Below the pieces are notes generated by a model. That model was not told the origin of the DNA. It did no database searches and saw nothing but the letters and a program-made list of their open reading frames with translations. This document shows positions 1 through 9,476 of a DNA stretch of 64,000 nt, piece after piece. The stretch is taken from NCBI RefSeq assembly GCF_018343625.1, contig NZ_JAGYPG010000002.1:973280-1037279 (forward strand). The letters run 5' to 3'. Source of the stretch: Lederbergia citri (GTDB taxonomy: Bacteria; Bacillota; Bacilli; Bacillales; Bacillaceae_C). Position numbers and translations under genes: made by a program. Within the stretch, counting starts at the first letter, position 1; each line of letters opens with the position of its first letter.

Positions 1-786
1 GGTCGTTCCGTAAATTTCAATTCTTGGAAGCTGTGAACCCCATACATCGAAGCTAGTTGTAATGGAACCAATTGCTCCATTTTCAAATTCAAAGACACCT
101 GAAATATGAGTAGGAATTTCAACTGGAACTTTCTCGCCCGCTCTTGGTCCAGACTTAATTGTTCTTTCAGGATAAGTCGCTCTTGCGGAACCAGTAACTC
201 GTTTGATTGGTCCAATTAAATTAATTAGTGCCGTTAAATAGTATGGTCCCATATCAAACATTGGGCCGCCACCCTCAACATAGAAAAAGTCAGGGTTTGG
301 ATGGAAACTTTCAGGGCCGCTTCCCATCATAAAGGCACTTGCTGCAATCGGTTCGCCAATCCAGCCATCATCGATTAGCTTCCTGCATGTTTGTAGTCCG
401 CCACCCAAAAATGTATCTGGTGCAGAACCAACATAAAGGCCTCTACTTTTAGCTAATTCTAAAATTTTCTTTCCATCTTCACGAGTAACAGCAAGTGGTT
501 TTTCAACAAAAACGTGTTTGCCCGCTTCAAGTGCCTGTAAACAAATTGGAGCATGGGCTGTAGGGATAGTTAAATTAATGACCATTTCAATTTCATTATC
601 TGCCAATAGCTCCTCAGGTGAATATGCCTTTTGAATCCCAAATTGTTCAGCACGTGCTTTCGCGCTATCCAGATTAATGTCAGCAACTGCAATGACATCA
701 AGATTTTGAAAAACTTCCTTCGTATTTTTTATGTATATTTCACTGATCATCCCACAACCGATGATTCCAATTTTTACTTTTTCCAT
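1..786 (-). CDS. Gfo/Idh/MocA family oxidoreductase (3' part outside window)
   Basis: NAD(P)-dependent sugar or cyclitol dehydrogenase of the Gfo/Idh/MocA family; the substrate cannot be told. The N-terminus has the Rossmann dinucleotide fold motif GIIGCGMIS (residues 8-16) and the family hallmark EKP at about 95-97. The reading frame is open to base 1, giving 262 codons, so roughly the last quarter of a usual 340-390 residue protein is missing. The ATG at 786 is preceded by GGAGG at a good distance. It lies 59 bp downstream of another Gfo/Idh/MocA gene on the same strand, so the two are probably co-transcribed, with a strong hairpin between them. The cut end is a window edge, not a truncation. 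Confidence 0.9.
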   Translation of the reverse strand, partial: MEKVKIGIIGCGMISEIYIKNTKEVFQNLDVIAVADINLDSAKARAEQFGIQKAYSPEELLADNEIEMVINLTIPTAHAPICLQALEAGKHVFVEKPLAVTREDGKKILELAKSRGLYVGSAPDTFLGGGLQTCRKLIDDGWIGEPIAASAFMMGSGPESFHPNPDFFYVEGGGPMFDMGPYYLTALINLIGPIKRVTGSARATYPERTIKSGPRAGEKVPVEIPTHISGVFEFENGAIGSITTSFDVWGSQLPRIEIYGTT

Positions 787-812
787 TTTGTATCCTCCAC
801 ATGATGACTTAT

Positions 813-841
813 CTTGTGCCCCAGATTTTCCGGGGCACAAG
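813..841 (-). other. Intercistronic hairpin between two oxidoreductase genes
   Basis: A perfect 10-bp inverted repeat (CTTGTGCCCC / GGGGCACAAG) with a 9-nt loop lies between the stop of the upstream gene (846) and the start of the downstream gene (786). It is GC-rich for this genome. No U-run follows on the minus strand, so it is more likely an mRNA stabiliser or processing site than a full terminator; partial attenuation is possible. Confidence 0.6.
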
Positions 842-845
842 TTCA

Positions 846-2030
846 TTAAACATTTTCTACTAAACGCATTTGCTTTACATTTACCCAGCCACGCGTTTCA
901 ACCGATTTTTCGATCGCAGCTAAAATTTCCTGATTTCTGATACCATCCTCAAAATTAGGCGATGGGCTAGTTCCTTCCGAAACACCCTTCATTAATTCTG
1001 TCATAAGGTTAATAAAAGTATGTTCGTAGCCAATAATATGTCCTGCTGGCCAGTAGGCACCCGCAAATGGGTGGTGCTCTTCGGTACAAGTGATATTTCG
1101 AAAGCCTTGAAGTCCATCTTCATCATCCGCAAAATAAACTTCCAAATTGTTCATCTGTTCCATATCCCAACGGATAGAGCCTTTTGATCCGTTAATTTCA
1201 AAGCGATTTCCATTCCGGTTCCCACCAGCAAATCTTGTCGCTTCAAAAACTCCCATTGCTCCGTTTTCAAAACGAACCAAGAATGCAGAAGCATCGTCGA
1301 CATCGACTTCTTCCATCACTGTACTTGCAGATTTTGCACTTAATCCGCCACTTGAATCCGCAACAGGACGTTCCTTAATAAAGGTTTCCATCATTCCCGT
1401 CACTTCTTCAAATTCACCCACTAAAAATCGCGCCATATCAATGCTATGGGCAGCTATGTCACCTAGCGCTCCTGATCCAGTGACTTCTTTTTTCAAGCGC
1501 CATACACTCGGAAACTGTGGATCCATGATCCAATCTTGTAAATACGTCGCGCGCATATGATAAATTTTACCCAATCTACCTTCTTGAATCAATTTTTTCG
1601 CAAATTGTATAGCTGGTGCAAAGCGATAATTATGGCAGATCATATGCACTACGTTATTCTTTTTAACAGCATTATACATACGCTGTGCATCTTCCAGCGT
1701 CAAAGCAAGCGGTTTTTCGCAAAGAATATGCTTTCCTGCTTCCGCGGCTGCTATTGCTATTTCCGCATGCGTATTGTTCGGAGTCACGATATCAATTAAA
1801 TCGATATCATCTCGCTCAATTAATCTTCTCCAATCCGTTTCATATGTAGCGAAGCCCATTTTTTCAGCAGCTTCTTTAACTCCTTCTTCGTCACGACCCG
1901 CTACAGCTTGTAGTACAGGCTCTACATCACAATCAAAATAAAACGGCAGATCGCGATATGCGTGCGAATGTGCCTTCCCCATGAACTTATAGCCAACCAT
2001 TCCAATTCTAATCTTCTTTTTTTCACCCAC
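846..2030 (-). CDS. Gfo/Idh/MocA family oxidoreductase
   Basis: A 394-residue NAD(P)-dependent dehydrogenase. It has an N-terminal Rossmann fold ([12 protein letters not shown], about 10-21), EKP at 105-107, and a catalytic-helix region GDIAAHSID near 190-198 with the Asp/His pair usual for the family. The C-terminal sheet domain is present, so length is normal. The start is a GTG at 2030, preceded by a GGTGAG-like site; an internal start is less likely because the Rossmann strand begins at once. It precedes a second family member 59 bp downstream, which suggests a sugar or inositol-type catabolic pair. No regulator is adjacent and the substrate is unknown. Confidence 0.9.
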   Translation of the reverse strand: MGEKKKIRIGMVGYKFMGKAHSHAYRDLPFYFDCDVEPVLQAVAGRDEEGVKEAAEKMGFATYETDWRRLIERDDIDLIDIVTPNNTHAEIAIAAAEAGKHILCEKPLALTLEDAQRMYNAVKKNNVVHMICHNYRFAPAIQFAKKLIQEGRLGKIYHMRATYLQDWIMDPQFPSVWRLKKEVTGSGALGDIAAHSIDMARFLVGEFEEVTGMMETFIKERPVADSSGGLSAKSASTVMEEVDVDDASAFLVRFENGAMGVFEATRFAGGNRNGNRFEINGSKGSIRWDMEQMNNLEVYFADDEDGLQGFRNITCTEEHHPFAGAYWPAGHIIGYEHTFINLMTELMKGVSEGTSPSPNFEDGIRNQEILAAIEKSVETRGWVNVKQMRLVENV

Positions 2031-2219
2031 TAAATCTCACCAACCCTTTCATAAATAAGCAGATTTTGCAGAAAAGAAGTTTCCTAATTCACTCCTTCTT
2101 TTACTAGTTTCCAAGACTTTGAATACCGAATAGACAAAGTATGTCCAACCTCCGATAGCTATTATGTATAAAGATACCATATAAAATGCGCTCTGAAAAC
2201 CTTTTCAAAATCATATTTT

Positions 2220-2627
2220 TTACTTTGATATCGGAAAACTACTTAATGCTGTAAAAGCTTGCACCATCTTCCTAGCAAATTGTATAGGCGGCTCTACTGA
2301 TTGAATATGCATATACAGAATATTGGGTTTTACAAAAATCCAATGGTTGTGCAAAGCACTCACAATAAGACCTTGTTGAACAATCGAATACATGAACGAT
2401 GGCACTTCTTCCTCAAGAACGGCTATTTCTGCAAGATTAAGGGCATATCCATTTTGATCTAAAGCTTCAAAAGAAACACCTGCAGGTACAACCGATTTGC
2501 TTGTCCGCCCTTGAACCATAACTGAAAAATTACGATGCAATGAGACGGAACAAACACCTTGGTCAATCGTGCTTTTTGCATTAAAAATAGCGCCAAATTG
2601 ATCACAAAGACTAGAATAACCGTTCAT
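2220..2627 (-). CDS. DUF1259 (LppY/LpqO-like) protein
   Basis: About 135 residues, recognised as DUF1259 by the central VSALHNHW segment and the later LYMHIQS segment. It has no signal peptide or membrane span. The ATG at 2627 is chosen because GGGGAAGAGG lies just upstream; a longer reading from a TTG at 2678 lacks a ribosome site. The gene sits 67 bp downstream of chrA on the same strand, so it is probably co-transcribed with it. I recall DUF1259 genes as common neighbours of chrA in Bacillaceae, but the function is not established. The conserved His residues could bind a metal, which is inference. Confidence 0.75.
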   Translation of the reverse strand: MNGYSSLCDQFGAIFNAKSTIDQGVCSVSLHRNFSVMVQGRTSKSVVPAGVSFEALDQNGYALNLAEIAVLEEEVPSFMYSIVQQGLIVSALHNHWIFVKPNILYMHIQSVEPPIQFARKMVQAFTALSSFPISK

Positions 2628-2694
2628 GTACCTCTTCCCCTTCCAATAGACTCCTTCTAATCTATGTTGTCTATTCAAACAATATGAAGGAGAT

Positions 2695-3879
2695 TCATAT
2701 TAAAAGGGTAAGAAGTGCCCCACCAATCGCACCAGTGACCACAATAATCCAAGGTGAGAGCTTCCAATAAACAAGCATGCTAAATAATACTGCTGCAAAT
2801 GCAAAGTCAATTGGTTTTAAAATAGAACTCGTCCAGATTGGTTGATAAAAAGCAGCTATTAATATCCCAACTACTGCAGCATTTACTCCCATCAAGGCTC
2901 CCTTTATTTTTGGGTTACGACGAAGTTGATCCCAAAATGGAAGAGTACCCAGAATAAGTAGAAAAGCTGGTAAAAAGATGGCAATTGTTGCAATCACGCC
3001 ACCTGACCAACCATTCATTACTGCTCCTAAATATGCTGCAAATGTAAATAACGGTCCCGGTACTGCTTGAGCCGCTCCATAGCCAGCAAGAAAAGATTCT
3101 TCACTTAACCATCCGGTTGGTACAAATTCACGTTCCAGTAAGGGCAACACTACATGCCCTCCTCCAAACACAAGTGAACCGGAACGATAAAAACTATCGA
3201 ACATCTCAACCCAATCTAATGAACTAATTTCTCTTAAAATAGGTAGTAGAATTAATAAGCCAAAAAATAAAGATAAACATATGATTCCGATTTTACGAGA
3301 AATAGGAAAATGAATGTTAGAGTTTTCTTCATCCCTATGATTTTTATAAAGAACAAATCCAAGAAAAGCTGACAACAAAATAACTCCAACTTGTGTGAAC
3401 GCAGTTTGCCATAGTAGAATAATCACTAATGCCATTAATGCTATGGCTTTTCTTTTTAAATCAGGAGTTAACTTTTGAGCCATGCCTAAAATTGCATGTC
3501 CTACTACTGCAACAGCCACCAGTTTTAATCCATGTATCCAACCTGCATTTCCAATATCCATACCTTTTAGAATAAGCGCAAATACGATTAGAGCAATCAC
3601 TGAAGGGAGTGTAAATCCAAGAAATGAGATAATTCCGCCTAAAATCCCTGCACGCATTACCCCAATCCCTATCCCAACTTGGCTACTGGCTGGGCCAGGA
3701 AGAAATTGACATAAGGCCACTAAATCCGCATAACTTTTTTCATCCATCCATTTTCTTCTTCGTATATATTCTTCATGAAAATATCCTAAATGGGCGATTG
3801 GACCACCGAATGAGATTAATCCGAGCCTTGTTGAAACGAATAATATTTCCAATAATGTTTTTAAATCTTTCTTTGCCAT
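2695..3879 (-). CDS. chrA: Chromate transporter ChrA (CHR family)
   Basis: A 394-residue membrane protein of the long-chain, two-domain CHR family, which exports chromate by proton-linked antiport. Each half starts with a related signature: GLISFGGPIAHLGYFHEEY (about 19-37) and a second half with SGSLVFGGGHVVLPLL and AVPGPLFTFAAYLG. The FLPGPASSQVGIGIG segment in the first half is typical. Ten or more hydrophobic spans are visible. The ATG at 3879 follows GGGAGAAGG. A strong palindrome sits just upstream and a DUF1259 gene just downstream. The family assignment is firm; chromate as the actual substrate is inferred from the family. Confidence 0.92.
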   Translation of the reverse strand: MAKKDLKTLLEILFVSTRLGLISFGGPIAHLGYFHEEYIRRRKWMDEKSYADLVALCQFLPGPASSQVGIGIGVMRAGILGGIISFLGFTLPSVIALIVFALILKGMDIGNAGWIHGLKLVAVAVVGHAILGMAQKLTPDLKRKAIALMALVIILLWQTAFTQVGVILLSAFLGFVLYKNHRDEENSNIHFPISRKIGIICLSLFFGLLILLPILREISSLDWVEMFDSFYRSGSLVFGGGHVVLPLLEREFVPTGWLSEESFLAGYGAAQAVPGPLFTFAAYLGAVMNGWSGGVIATIAIFLPAFLLILGTLPFWDQLRRNPKIKGALMGVNAAVVGILIAAFYQPIWTSSILKPIDFAFAAVLFSMLVYWKLSPWIIVVTGAIGGALLTLLI

Positions 3880-3907
3880 CCAGACCTTCTCCCTTAAATG
3901 GTAAAAA

Positions 3908-3937
3908 ATATAGAACTTCGGAATCGAAATTCTATAT
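3908..3937. promoter_or_regulatory. Palindrome upstream of chrA (operator or terminator)
   Basis: Two 13-bp arms (ATATAGAACTTCG and CGAAATTCTATAT) match in 12 of 13 positions around a 4-bp centre, 29 bp before the chrA start. On the minus strand it is followed by a run of T, so it could act as the terminator of the FAD oxidoreductase gene that ends at 3985. Its low GC content and position would also suit an operator for chrA; no regulator gene is adjacent. Confidence 0.5.
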
Positions 3938-3984
3938 TAAGATTATCATATGATGCTTTATTGTAATGGATTTTTACAAAATCT

Positions 3985-5106
3985 TTACATGCTTCCAAGT
4001 GCCCCAGAAATCGAATATGCTTCTAAATCAATATCAATATCTTCTTTTAACGCTAATTTTGCCAATAAAAAACCTAGATAAGGACCCATCGTAAGACCAG
4101 AAGCGCCTAACCCGTTGGCGATTAAAACTCCCTCATACCCTGGAAGCGGACCGAGTACTGGTAAAAACTCTGGTGTAAAAGGACGGAAACCAATTCTTGT
4201 TTCGATCATCTCAGCGTTTGATAGCCCAGGAGCAAATTGTAGAGACTGAGTCAAAATTTCTTGTATACTTCCTGCTGTGACGCGCAGGTCAAATCCAGTA
4301 TTTTTTTCATGAGTTGCACCCGCCACAATTTTGCCTTTCTGAAACGGTACGATGTATTGGCTGCCTGGTGGCATGACAACAGGCCAATGATCTGTTTCTA
4401 ATCCTTTTAGATTCATATGCAAAATCTGGCCTTTTTGAAAATCAACTTGAAAATGAACTCCTAATGGTTTTAATAGTTGACTACCCCAAGCACCTGCCGT
4501 CACGATGATAGTGTCTCCAACAAACGACTCATCAGTCGTCTTTGCTCCTATTACTTTCATTCCGTTTAATACGAGTTCCGCATCTCCATGAACAATGTTA
4601 GCTCCATGCCGCTCCGCCGATCTAAGTAACGCGTTACGAAGAGCCCGGCCATCAACACGTGCTGCTCCACTGACATGAACCGAGCTGTATCCATCTGCAA
4701 TTAAAGGAAATAAAGCTTTCGTTTCCGATGGAGAAAGCAATTGAATTTCACCAATTTCCGGAGCATCTTCACGTCTTTTCCGCGCTCTTTTTTCCATTTC
4801 AATGAGCTTTTTCGAATCCGTATGTATGCTGATTGCTCCTACGCGAGCGTAACCAGTGTTCGACTCACCTTCATTTTCCAGTTCTTGAATGAGATTCGGA
4901 TAAAAGCGCGCTCCGCCTTTTGCAAGCTGATACCATGCTTTGTTCCGCCTTTGCGAAATCCAAGGACATACAATCCCTGCAGCAGCATCCGTAGCCTGCC
5001 CTTTATCCTTTCGATCAATGACGGTAACTTCAGCGCCTGTTTTTGCTAAGTGATAGGCTGTTGAAGCCCCTAAAATTCCAGCACCTATTACAATAAAACG
5101 ATTCAT
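3985..5106 (-). CDS. DAO-family FAD-dependent oxidoreductase
   Basis: About 373 residues, a flavoenzyme of the glycine/D-amino-acid oxidase (DAO) family. The N-terminus has the FAD-binding GAGILGASTAYHLA (Rossmann GxGxxG) at about 7-20 and the ribose-binding acidic stretch VTVIDRKDKG. Near the C-terminus, NGLGASGLTMGPYLG is the second FAD contact. The start at 5106 is favoured by AAAGGA nine bases upstream; an ATG 18 bases earlier has no clear site. It is transcribed alone, with hairpins on both sides. Likely substrates are D-amino acids, glycine or sarcosine-type amines, but nothing nearby decides between them. Confidence 0.85.
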   Translation of the reverse strand: MNRFIVIGAGILGASTAYHLAKTGAEVTVIDRKDKGQATDAAAGIVCPWISQRRNKAWYQLAKGGARFYPNLIQELENEGESNTGYARVGAISIHTDSKKLIEMEKRARKRREDAPEIGEIQLLSPSETKALFPLIADGYSSVHVSGAARVDGRALRNALLRSAERHGANIVHGDAELVLNGMKVIGAKTTDESFVGDTIIVTAGAWGSQLLKPLGVHFQVDFQKGQILHMNLKGLETDHWPVVMPPGSQYIVPFQKGKIVAGATHEKNTGFDLRVTAGSIQEILTQSLQFAPGLSNAEMIETRIGFRPFTPEFLPVLGPLPGYEGVLIANGLGASGLTMGPYLGFLLAKLALKEDIDIDLEAYSISGALGSM

Positions 5107-5190
5107 AGAAAGCATTCCTTTCATTTACTACTCCAAATCGTGCTTGATGAATTGAATTGTACCAATTATATCATTCGGAAATCTAATCAT

Positions 5191-5234
5191 AAAAAAAGAA
5201 ATCACCCCTTATTGCAGGTGATTTCTTCTTTTAA
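5191..5234. terminator. Bidirectional rho-independent terminator
   Basis: The stem GAAATCACC / GGTGATTTC has an A-run on the left and a T-run on the right, so it can stop transcripts on either strand. It most likely ends the peptide-importer operon, whose last gene stops at 5429 on the minus strand. I see nothing else in the gene-free stretch 5107-5428. Confidence 0.8.
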
Positions 5235-5428
5235 GACTAGGCTATTTTTCTTAAAGTTTGTTTTGAAAAAGCCCATTTTCCGGCATTTTCGCCCATTAAG
5301 AAAGTTTAGCGGTTCTTATTAAACTGGTAGCTCTTTTCCTATTTAAACATCAGTTCCTATATGAAAATTTATTTCTCGTTATTTAGATTTACATCTTATA
5401 GCAACAATGTTTGGAAAAGAGCTTAGAA

Positions 5429-5797
5429 CTAAAATGCCCATATCGTTGAAATAAGAATCATCCCTAACCCAATGCCAAAAGCTAAACTCATTGAGTGTTT
5501 TGTCACATTTTCCTTCCATATTGAAAAAGAGATATCATTTTGAATGTTATCATTCACTACTTTCATGAAATGGGGTTGGCGGATAAATGTTTCCCGAATC
5601 TTAACAAAACCTTGAAAGAATAGGCTTAAAAAACCGCTTTTAATGACAAATAGGATGGCTCCAATTAATAAAAGCAGGAGCCCACTCATGAAAAGCGCAT
5701 TAATATGCGATGTGTTTGCTTTAGAAACAATGGATGCCTTTGCCATGAGTAATGTAATAATCATTGAAACGCTTAGGGATGATACAAATACTTTCAC
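5429..5797 (-). CDS. DUF3899 membrane protein
   Basis: A 122-residue membrane protein recognised as DUF3899. Hydrophobic spans are at about 5-22, 32-52 and 102-121, with a positively charged segment between spans two and three. It follows the oppA-type gene by 23 bp on the same strand and is the last gene before a terminator. In my recollection DUF3899 genes often close oligopeptide-transporter operons in Bacillaceae. The function is unknown; an accessory role in the importer is inferred only from position. Confidence 0.75.
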   Translation of the reverse strand: MKVFVSSLSVSMIITLLMAKASIVSKANTSHINALFMSGLLLLLIGAILFVIKSGFLSLFFQGFVKIRETFIRQPHFMKVVNDNIQNDISFSIWKENVTKHSMSLAFGIGLGMILISTIWAF

Positions 5798-5820
5798 TTA
5801 ATGGACCTCCTACCCGCTAA

Positions 5821-7452
5821 TTAATTTGATACGACTGTTGCATAGCGAAGATTAGGGATATTTAACACATGAAAATGAACACCTTCAATGCCTTTTCTAA
5901 CAAGCGAGTTTTGTGCTTGGAAGTAGATTGGAATGATCGGCATATCGGTCATTAAAATTTCCTCAGCTTGATGTAGCATTTCAAATCGTTTTGCATCATC
6001 TTGTTCGACTAATGAATCTTGTAAAACTTTATCAAATTCTGAATTGCTATAGTTTGTAAAGTTACTTGAACTTTTTGTGCTATATAAGTTTAATACTGGA
6101 TATGGATCTAGGAAATCTCCAATCCACCCCATACGTGCCATTTGGAAGTTTTTTTGCTTGAATGTATCAATATATGTTTTCCATTCTTGATTTTCAAGTT
6201 TTGCTTCTACGCCTAAATTTTGCTTAAACATTTCCTGTAATGCTTCGGCAATCTTTTTATGGTCACCTTCTGAATTATATTTTAACGTAACTTCAGGAAG
6301 CTCACTCCAGCCTTCTTCTTTCATTCCTTCTGCCAAAAGCTCTTTTGCTTTATCAACATCGAATGAATAATACGGTGCAACCTCATCTCTAAAATCCTTG
6401 CCTGACGGAGCATCTACACCATAGGCCACATATCCGTAAGCTGGTTTTTCCCCACCTCTAGTAATATTTTTTGTGATGGCTTCCCTATCAATTGCATAGG
6501 AAAAAGCTTGGCGGATTTTTGCGTTCGTAAACGGTTCTTCTTCAACATTAAATGAATAAGTATATACGGTATATGACGGTGAATTTACATATTCCTCGTT
6601 ATTTTTCTCTTGATCAACAGCTTCGGCAGGAATTGCTTTTACTAAGTCCAATTCACCTGATTTGAACATTTGATATTCAGTTTGAGCATCTGCAACCATT
6701 TTGAATTTGACAGATCCCATTGTAATCTTGTCCTTATTCCAAAAATGATCGTTCTTTTCAATTGTTAACTCTTCATTATGCTTCCAGCTTGTAAGAGTAT
6801 ACGCGCCGTTAGAGACAATCCCTTCTGCTTCTGCAGCCCAATCTTCATTTCCGTCAACAACCTTTGGATTTACTGGTAAATAAGCACGTCCCATTAAAAC
6901 AGTTGGGAAAAATTTAATTGGAGTTTTTAATTCTACTATTAGAGTGTGGTCGTCTTGTGCTTTCACGCCAACGTCATCAGCTGAACCTTTGCCAGTATTA
7001 TATTCCTCGGCCCCTTTAATATAATATAAGCTTGATGGATCATAAGCAGCCGTTTCTGGATTTAATACACGTTTCCAAGCATATTCAAAATCTCCTGCAG
7101 TAAGTGGATCACCATTGGACCATTTTGCATCATCACGAACAGTGAATGTATATGTTTTTCCGTCGTCTGAAACGGTTACCTTACTTGCTGCACCTTCTGC
7201 CAATTTTCCTTTTTCATCATATTCATAAAGACCTTCATATAGATGGTCAATCACCCACCAAGAAGTAGCGTCAGAAGCAAAAGCTGGGTCTAATGTATAC
7301 GGTTCTCCCCCTAGATTTGCTGTTAAAGTTTGTTCAATTTCCTTGGCGGATCCTTTAGATCCTGCTGTTTCTGACTTTTTACTTCCGCAACCTGCTAGAG
7401 CTGCCGTTACAAGCAGTATTAACGTTAAAACACCGATTAATGCTTTCTTCAT
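5821..7452 (-). CDS. Peptide ABC transporter substrate-binding lipoprotein (OppA/DppE type)
   Basis: A 543-residue extracytoplasmic binding protein of the SBP_bac_5 family that captures oligopeptides. The N-terminus is a lipoprotein signal with lipobox LAGC (Cys about 21) followed by a Ser/Lys/Glu-rich linker. The body has family motifs such as YTLDPAFASDATSWW, LTAGDFEYAWKRVLNPETAA and RQAFSYAIDREAI, and ends normally. It lies 43 bp after the oppF-type gene, the usual arrangement for a Gram-positive peptide importer with the binding protein last. The operon starts at an S-box riboswitch, so a link to methionine-containing peptides is inferred. Confidence 0.93.
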   Translation of the reverse strand: MKKALIGVLTLILLVTAALAGCGSKKSETAGSKGSAKEIEQTLTANLGGEPYTLDPAFASDATSWWVIDHLYEGLYEYDEKGKLAEGAASKVTVSDDGKTYTFTVRDDAKWSNGDPLTAGDFEYAWKRVLNPETAAYDPSSLYYIKGAEEYNTGKGSADDVGVKAQDDHTLIVELKTPIKFFPTVLMGRAYLPVNPKVVDGNEDWAAEAEGIVSNGAYTLTSWKHNEELTIEKNDHFWNKDKITMGSVKFKMVADAQTEYQMFKSGELDLVKAIPAEAVDQEKNNEEYVNSPSYTVYTYSFNVEEEPFTNAKIRQAFSYAIDREAITKNITRGGEKPAYGYVAYGVDAPSGKDFRDEVAPYYSFDVDKAKELLAEGMKEEGWSELPEVTLKYNSEGDHKKIAEALQEMFKQNLGVEAKLENQEWKTYIDTFKQKNFQMARMGWIGDFLDPYPVLNLYSTKSSSNFTNYSNSEFDKVLQDSLVEQDDAKRFEMLHQAEEILMTDMPIIPIYFQAQNSLVRKGIEGVHFHVLNIPNLRYATVVSN

Positions 7453-7495
7453 TTTTCTCTTCCCCCTGTTATCTCATGCTGCTGAATCTTGAGAA

Positions 7496-8452
7496 CTATT
7501 GATACAGATGGCATGCTACATGATGATCTTTCTTTACTTCCTTCCATTCAGGCTCAACTTTCGCACATACATCCATCGCAGCTGGACATCTTGTGCGGAA
7601 CGGACACCCGGAAGGAGGGTTCAACGGACTTGGTGGATCACCTCCTAATAAGATTCGTTCTTTACTACCCCTCAATTTCGGTTCAGTAACTGGGATTGCA
7701 GAAAGCAATGCTTTCGTATAAGGATGAAGTGGTTCCTGAAATAACACATCACTTTCTCCAAGTTCCATCATCTTCCCAAGGTACATCACACCAATACGAT
7801 CACTAATATGTTTGACCATCGATAAATCATGTGCGATGAACAGATACGTTAACCCTTCATCTTTTTGTAAATCCTCGAGTAAATTGATCACTTGCGCCTG
7901 AATAGAAACATCAAGGGCTGAAATAGGTTCATCCGCGACAATGAATGAAGGTTCTACAGCAAGTGCACGTGCGATACCAATACGCTGTCTTTGTCCACCA
8001 CTGAATTCATGTGGAAAACGTTCTGCATGTTCAGCATTTAGGCCAACTTTTTCAAGAAGTTTAATAATTCGTTCCTTTCTCTCCTTGCCTTTAGCCAAAC
8101 CGTACGCGTCCAATCCTTCAGCAATGATATCTCCAACCTTCATCCTAGGGTTAAGTGACGCTTCGGGATCTTGAAAAATGATCTGGGTTTTCCGATTAAA
8201 CTCCCTCTTCGCTTTCCGATCCAAATTGGATATATCTTTACCTTCAAAAATTACTTTTCCGTCTGTGGATTCATACAATCCAACGATTGTGCGGCCAAGA
8301 GTTGATTTTCCACTACCACTTTCTCCTACAAGTCCGAGTGTTTCGCCTTTTTTAATAGAAAATGAGATTCCATCCACAGATTTTACAACTTTCCCAGAAC
8401 CCGCTTTAAAGTATTTTTTTAGATTATGAACTGATAAAACTTGCTCAGACAA
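7496..8452 (-). CDS. Peptide ABC transporter ATP-binding protein (OppF/DppF type)
   Basis: About 318 residues, the second ATPase of the peptide importer. It shows Walker A GESGSGKSTLGR, Q-loop QDPEASLNPR, signature FSGGQRQRIGIARAL, Walker B FIVADEPISALD and the switch His in FIAHDLSMV. The C-terminal Cys-rich oligopeptide-transporter tail is present (CPFRTRCPAAMDVC). The TTG at 8452 is chosen because GGAGG lies nine bases upstream and it overlaps the stop of the preceding oppD-type gene by 8 bp, a sign of translational coupling; the upstream in-frame TTG has no ribosome site. Confidence 0.92.
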   Translation of the reverse strand: MSEQVLSVHNLKKYFKAGSGKVVKSVDGISFSIKKGETLGLVGESGSGKSTLGRTIVGLYESTDGKVIFEGKDISNLDRKAKREFNRKTQIIFQDPEASLNPRMKVGDIIAEGLDAYGLAKGKERKERIIKLLEKVGLNAEHAERFPHEFSGGQRQRIGIARALAVEPSFIVADEPISALDVSIQAQVINLLEDLQKDEGLTYLFIAHDLSMVKHISDRIGVMYLGKMMELGESDVLFQEPLHPYTKALLSAIPVTEPKLRGSKERILLGGDPPSPLNPPSGCPFRTRCPAAMDVCAKVEPEWKEVKKDHHVACHLYQ

Positions 8453-9464
8453 GATTCTCGCCTCCTGCTGCAACTTGCAAATGGGCTTGAGCCCGTGGAT
8501 CGTTCAGCCAACACCTTGCTTGATGGCTATCAGAGAAGTTTTCAGCCCCTGGCATATGCTCTACACAAACTTCCATCGCATGAGGGCATCTTGCCGCAAA
8601 GGGACACCCTTTAGGTGGAGAGAATAAATCCGGCGGCGTCCCTTCTATCGGAATAAGCCTTTCCTTTCCGATTGCATCAGGTTTTGGTACTGAGCGCAGC
8701 AGCCCCCATGTATACGGATGTTTCGGCTGTTCAAAAATTTCTGTTACTGTACCAGTTTCAATGACCATACCTGCATACATTACCGCCACTCGATCCGCCA
8801 CTTCCGCTACAACACCTAAATCATGGGTAATCAACAAGATTGAAGAGTTCTTCTCAGTTTGAATTTTCCTTAAAAGAGTAAGTATTTGAGCCTGAATCGT
8901 TACATCCAAGGCTGTTGTTGGTTCATCCGCGATTATAATCGCTGGATTACATGCCAAGGCAATTGCAATTACGATCCTTTGCCTCATTCCACCGCTAAAC
9001 TCATGTGGATACTGCGAATAACGAGTTTCAGCATCTGCTATTCCAACAGACTTCATTAACTCAATTGTTTTTTCCTTCGCTTCTTTTTTTGTCGCTTTTT
9101 GTTTTTTTATAAAAACCTCATCAATTTGATGACCAATTTTCATCGTTGGGTTTAGGGACGTCATAGGATCCTGAAAAACCATTCCTATTTCTTTCCCACG
9201 AAGTTTCTGTAATTGTTTCTTTGATAAAGTCGTAATCTCTTTATCTTTAAAAATTATATTTCCATTTTTGATTCGACCGTGAGGTTTTGGAATCATGCCC
9301 ATAATTGCCTGGGCTGTTACACTTTTCCCACTACCACTTTCTCCAACGATCGCGAGGGTCTCTCCTGCTTCAAGATGAAAGGAAACCCCTCTTACCGCTT
9401 GGATCTCCCCTTTATACATTTTAAAAGAGACGTGTAAATCATTTATTTCCAGTAAACGCTCCAT
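8445..9464 (-). CDS. Peptide ABC transporter ATP-binding protein (OppD/DppD type)
   Basis: A 339-residue ATPase. Walker A is GESGSGKSVTAQ, the Q-loop is QDPMTSLNPT, the signature is FSGGMRQRIVIAIAL, Walker B is IIIADEPTTALD and the switch is LITHDLGVVAE. The C-terminal oligopeptide domain with the CPFAARCPHAMEVC cysteines (an iron-sulphur site in some homologues) is present. The ATG follows AGGAGG. It lies 12 bp after the oppC-type gene and overlaps the oppF-type gene. It pairs with the other ATPase to power the importer on the cytoplasmic face. Confidence 0.93.
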   Translation of the reverse strand: MERLLEINDLHVSFKMYKGEIQAVRGVSFHLEAGETLAIVGESGSGKSVTAQAIMGMIPKPHGRIKNGNIIFKDKEITTLSKKQLQKLRGKEIGMVFQDPMTSLNPTMKIGHQIDEVFIKKQKATKKEAKEKTIELMKSVGIADAETRYSQYPHEFSGGMRQRIVIAIALACNPAIIIADEPTTALDVTIQAQILTLLRKIQTEKNSSILLITHDLGVVAEVADRVAVMYAGMVIETGTVTEIFEQPKHPYTWGLLRSVPKPDAIGKERLIPIEGTPPDLFSPPKGCPFAARCPHAMEVCVEHMPGAENFSDSHQARCWLNDPRAQAHLQVAAGGENLV

Positions 9465-9476
9465 TCGAATTCCTCC

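Noticed and set aside
2628..2678. TTG-initiated N-terminal extension of the DUF1259 protein
   Set aside because: No ribosome site precedes the TTG, while the internal ATG at 2627 has a strong one.
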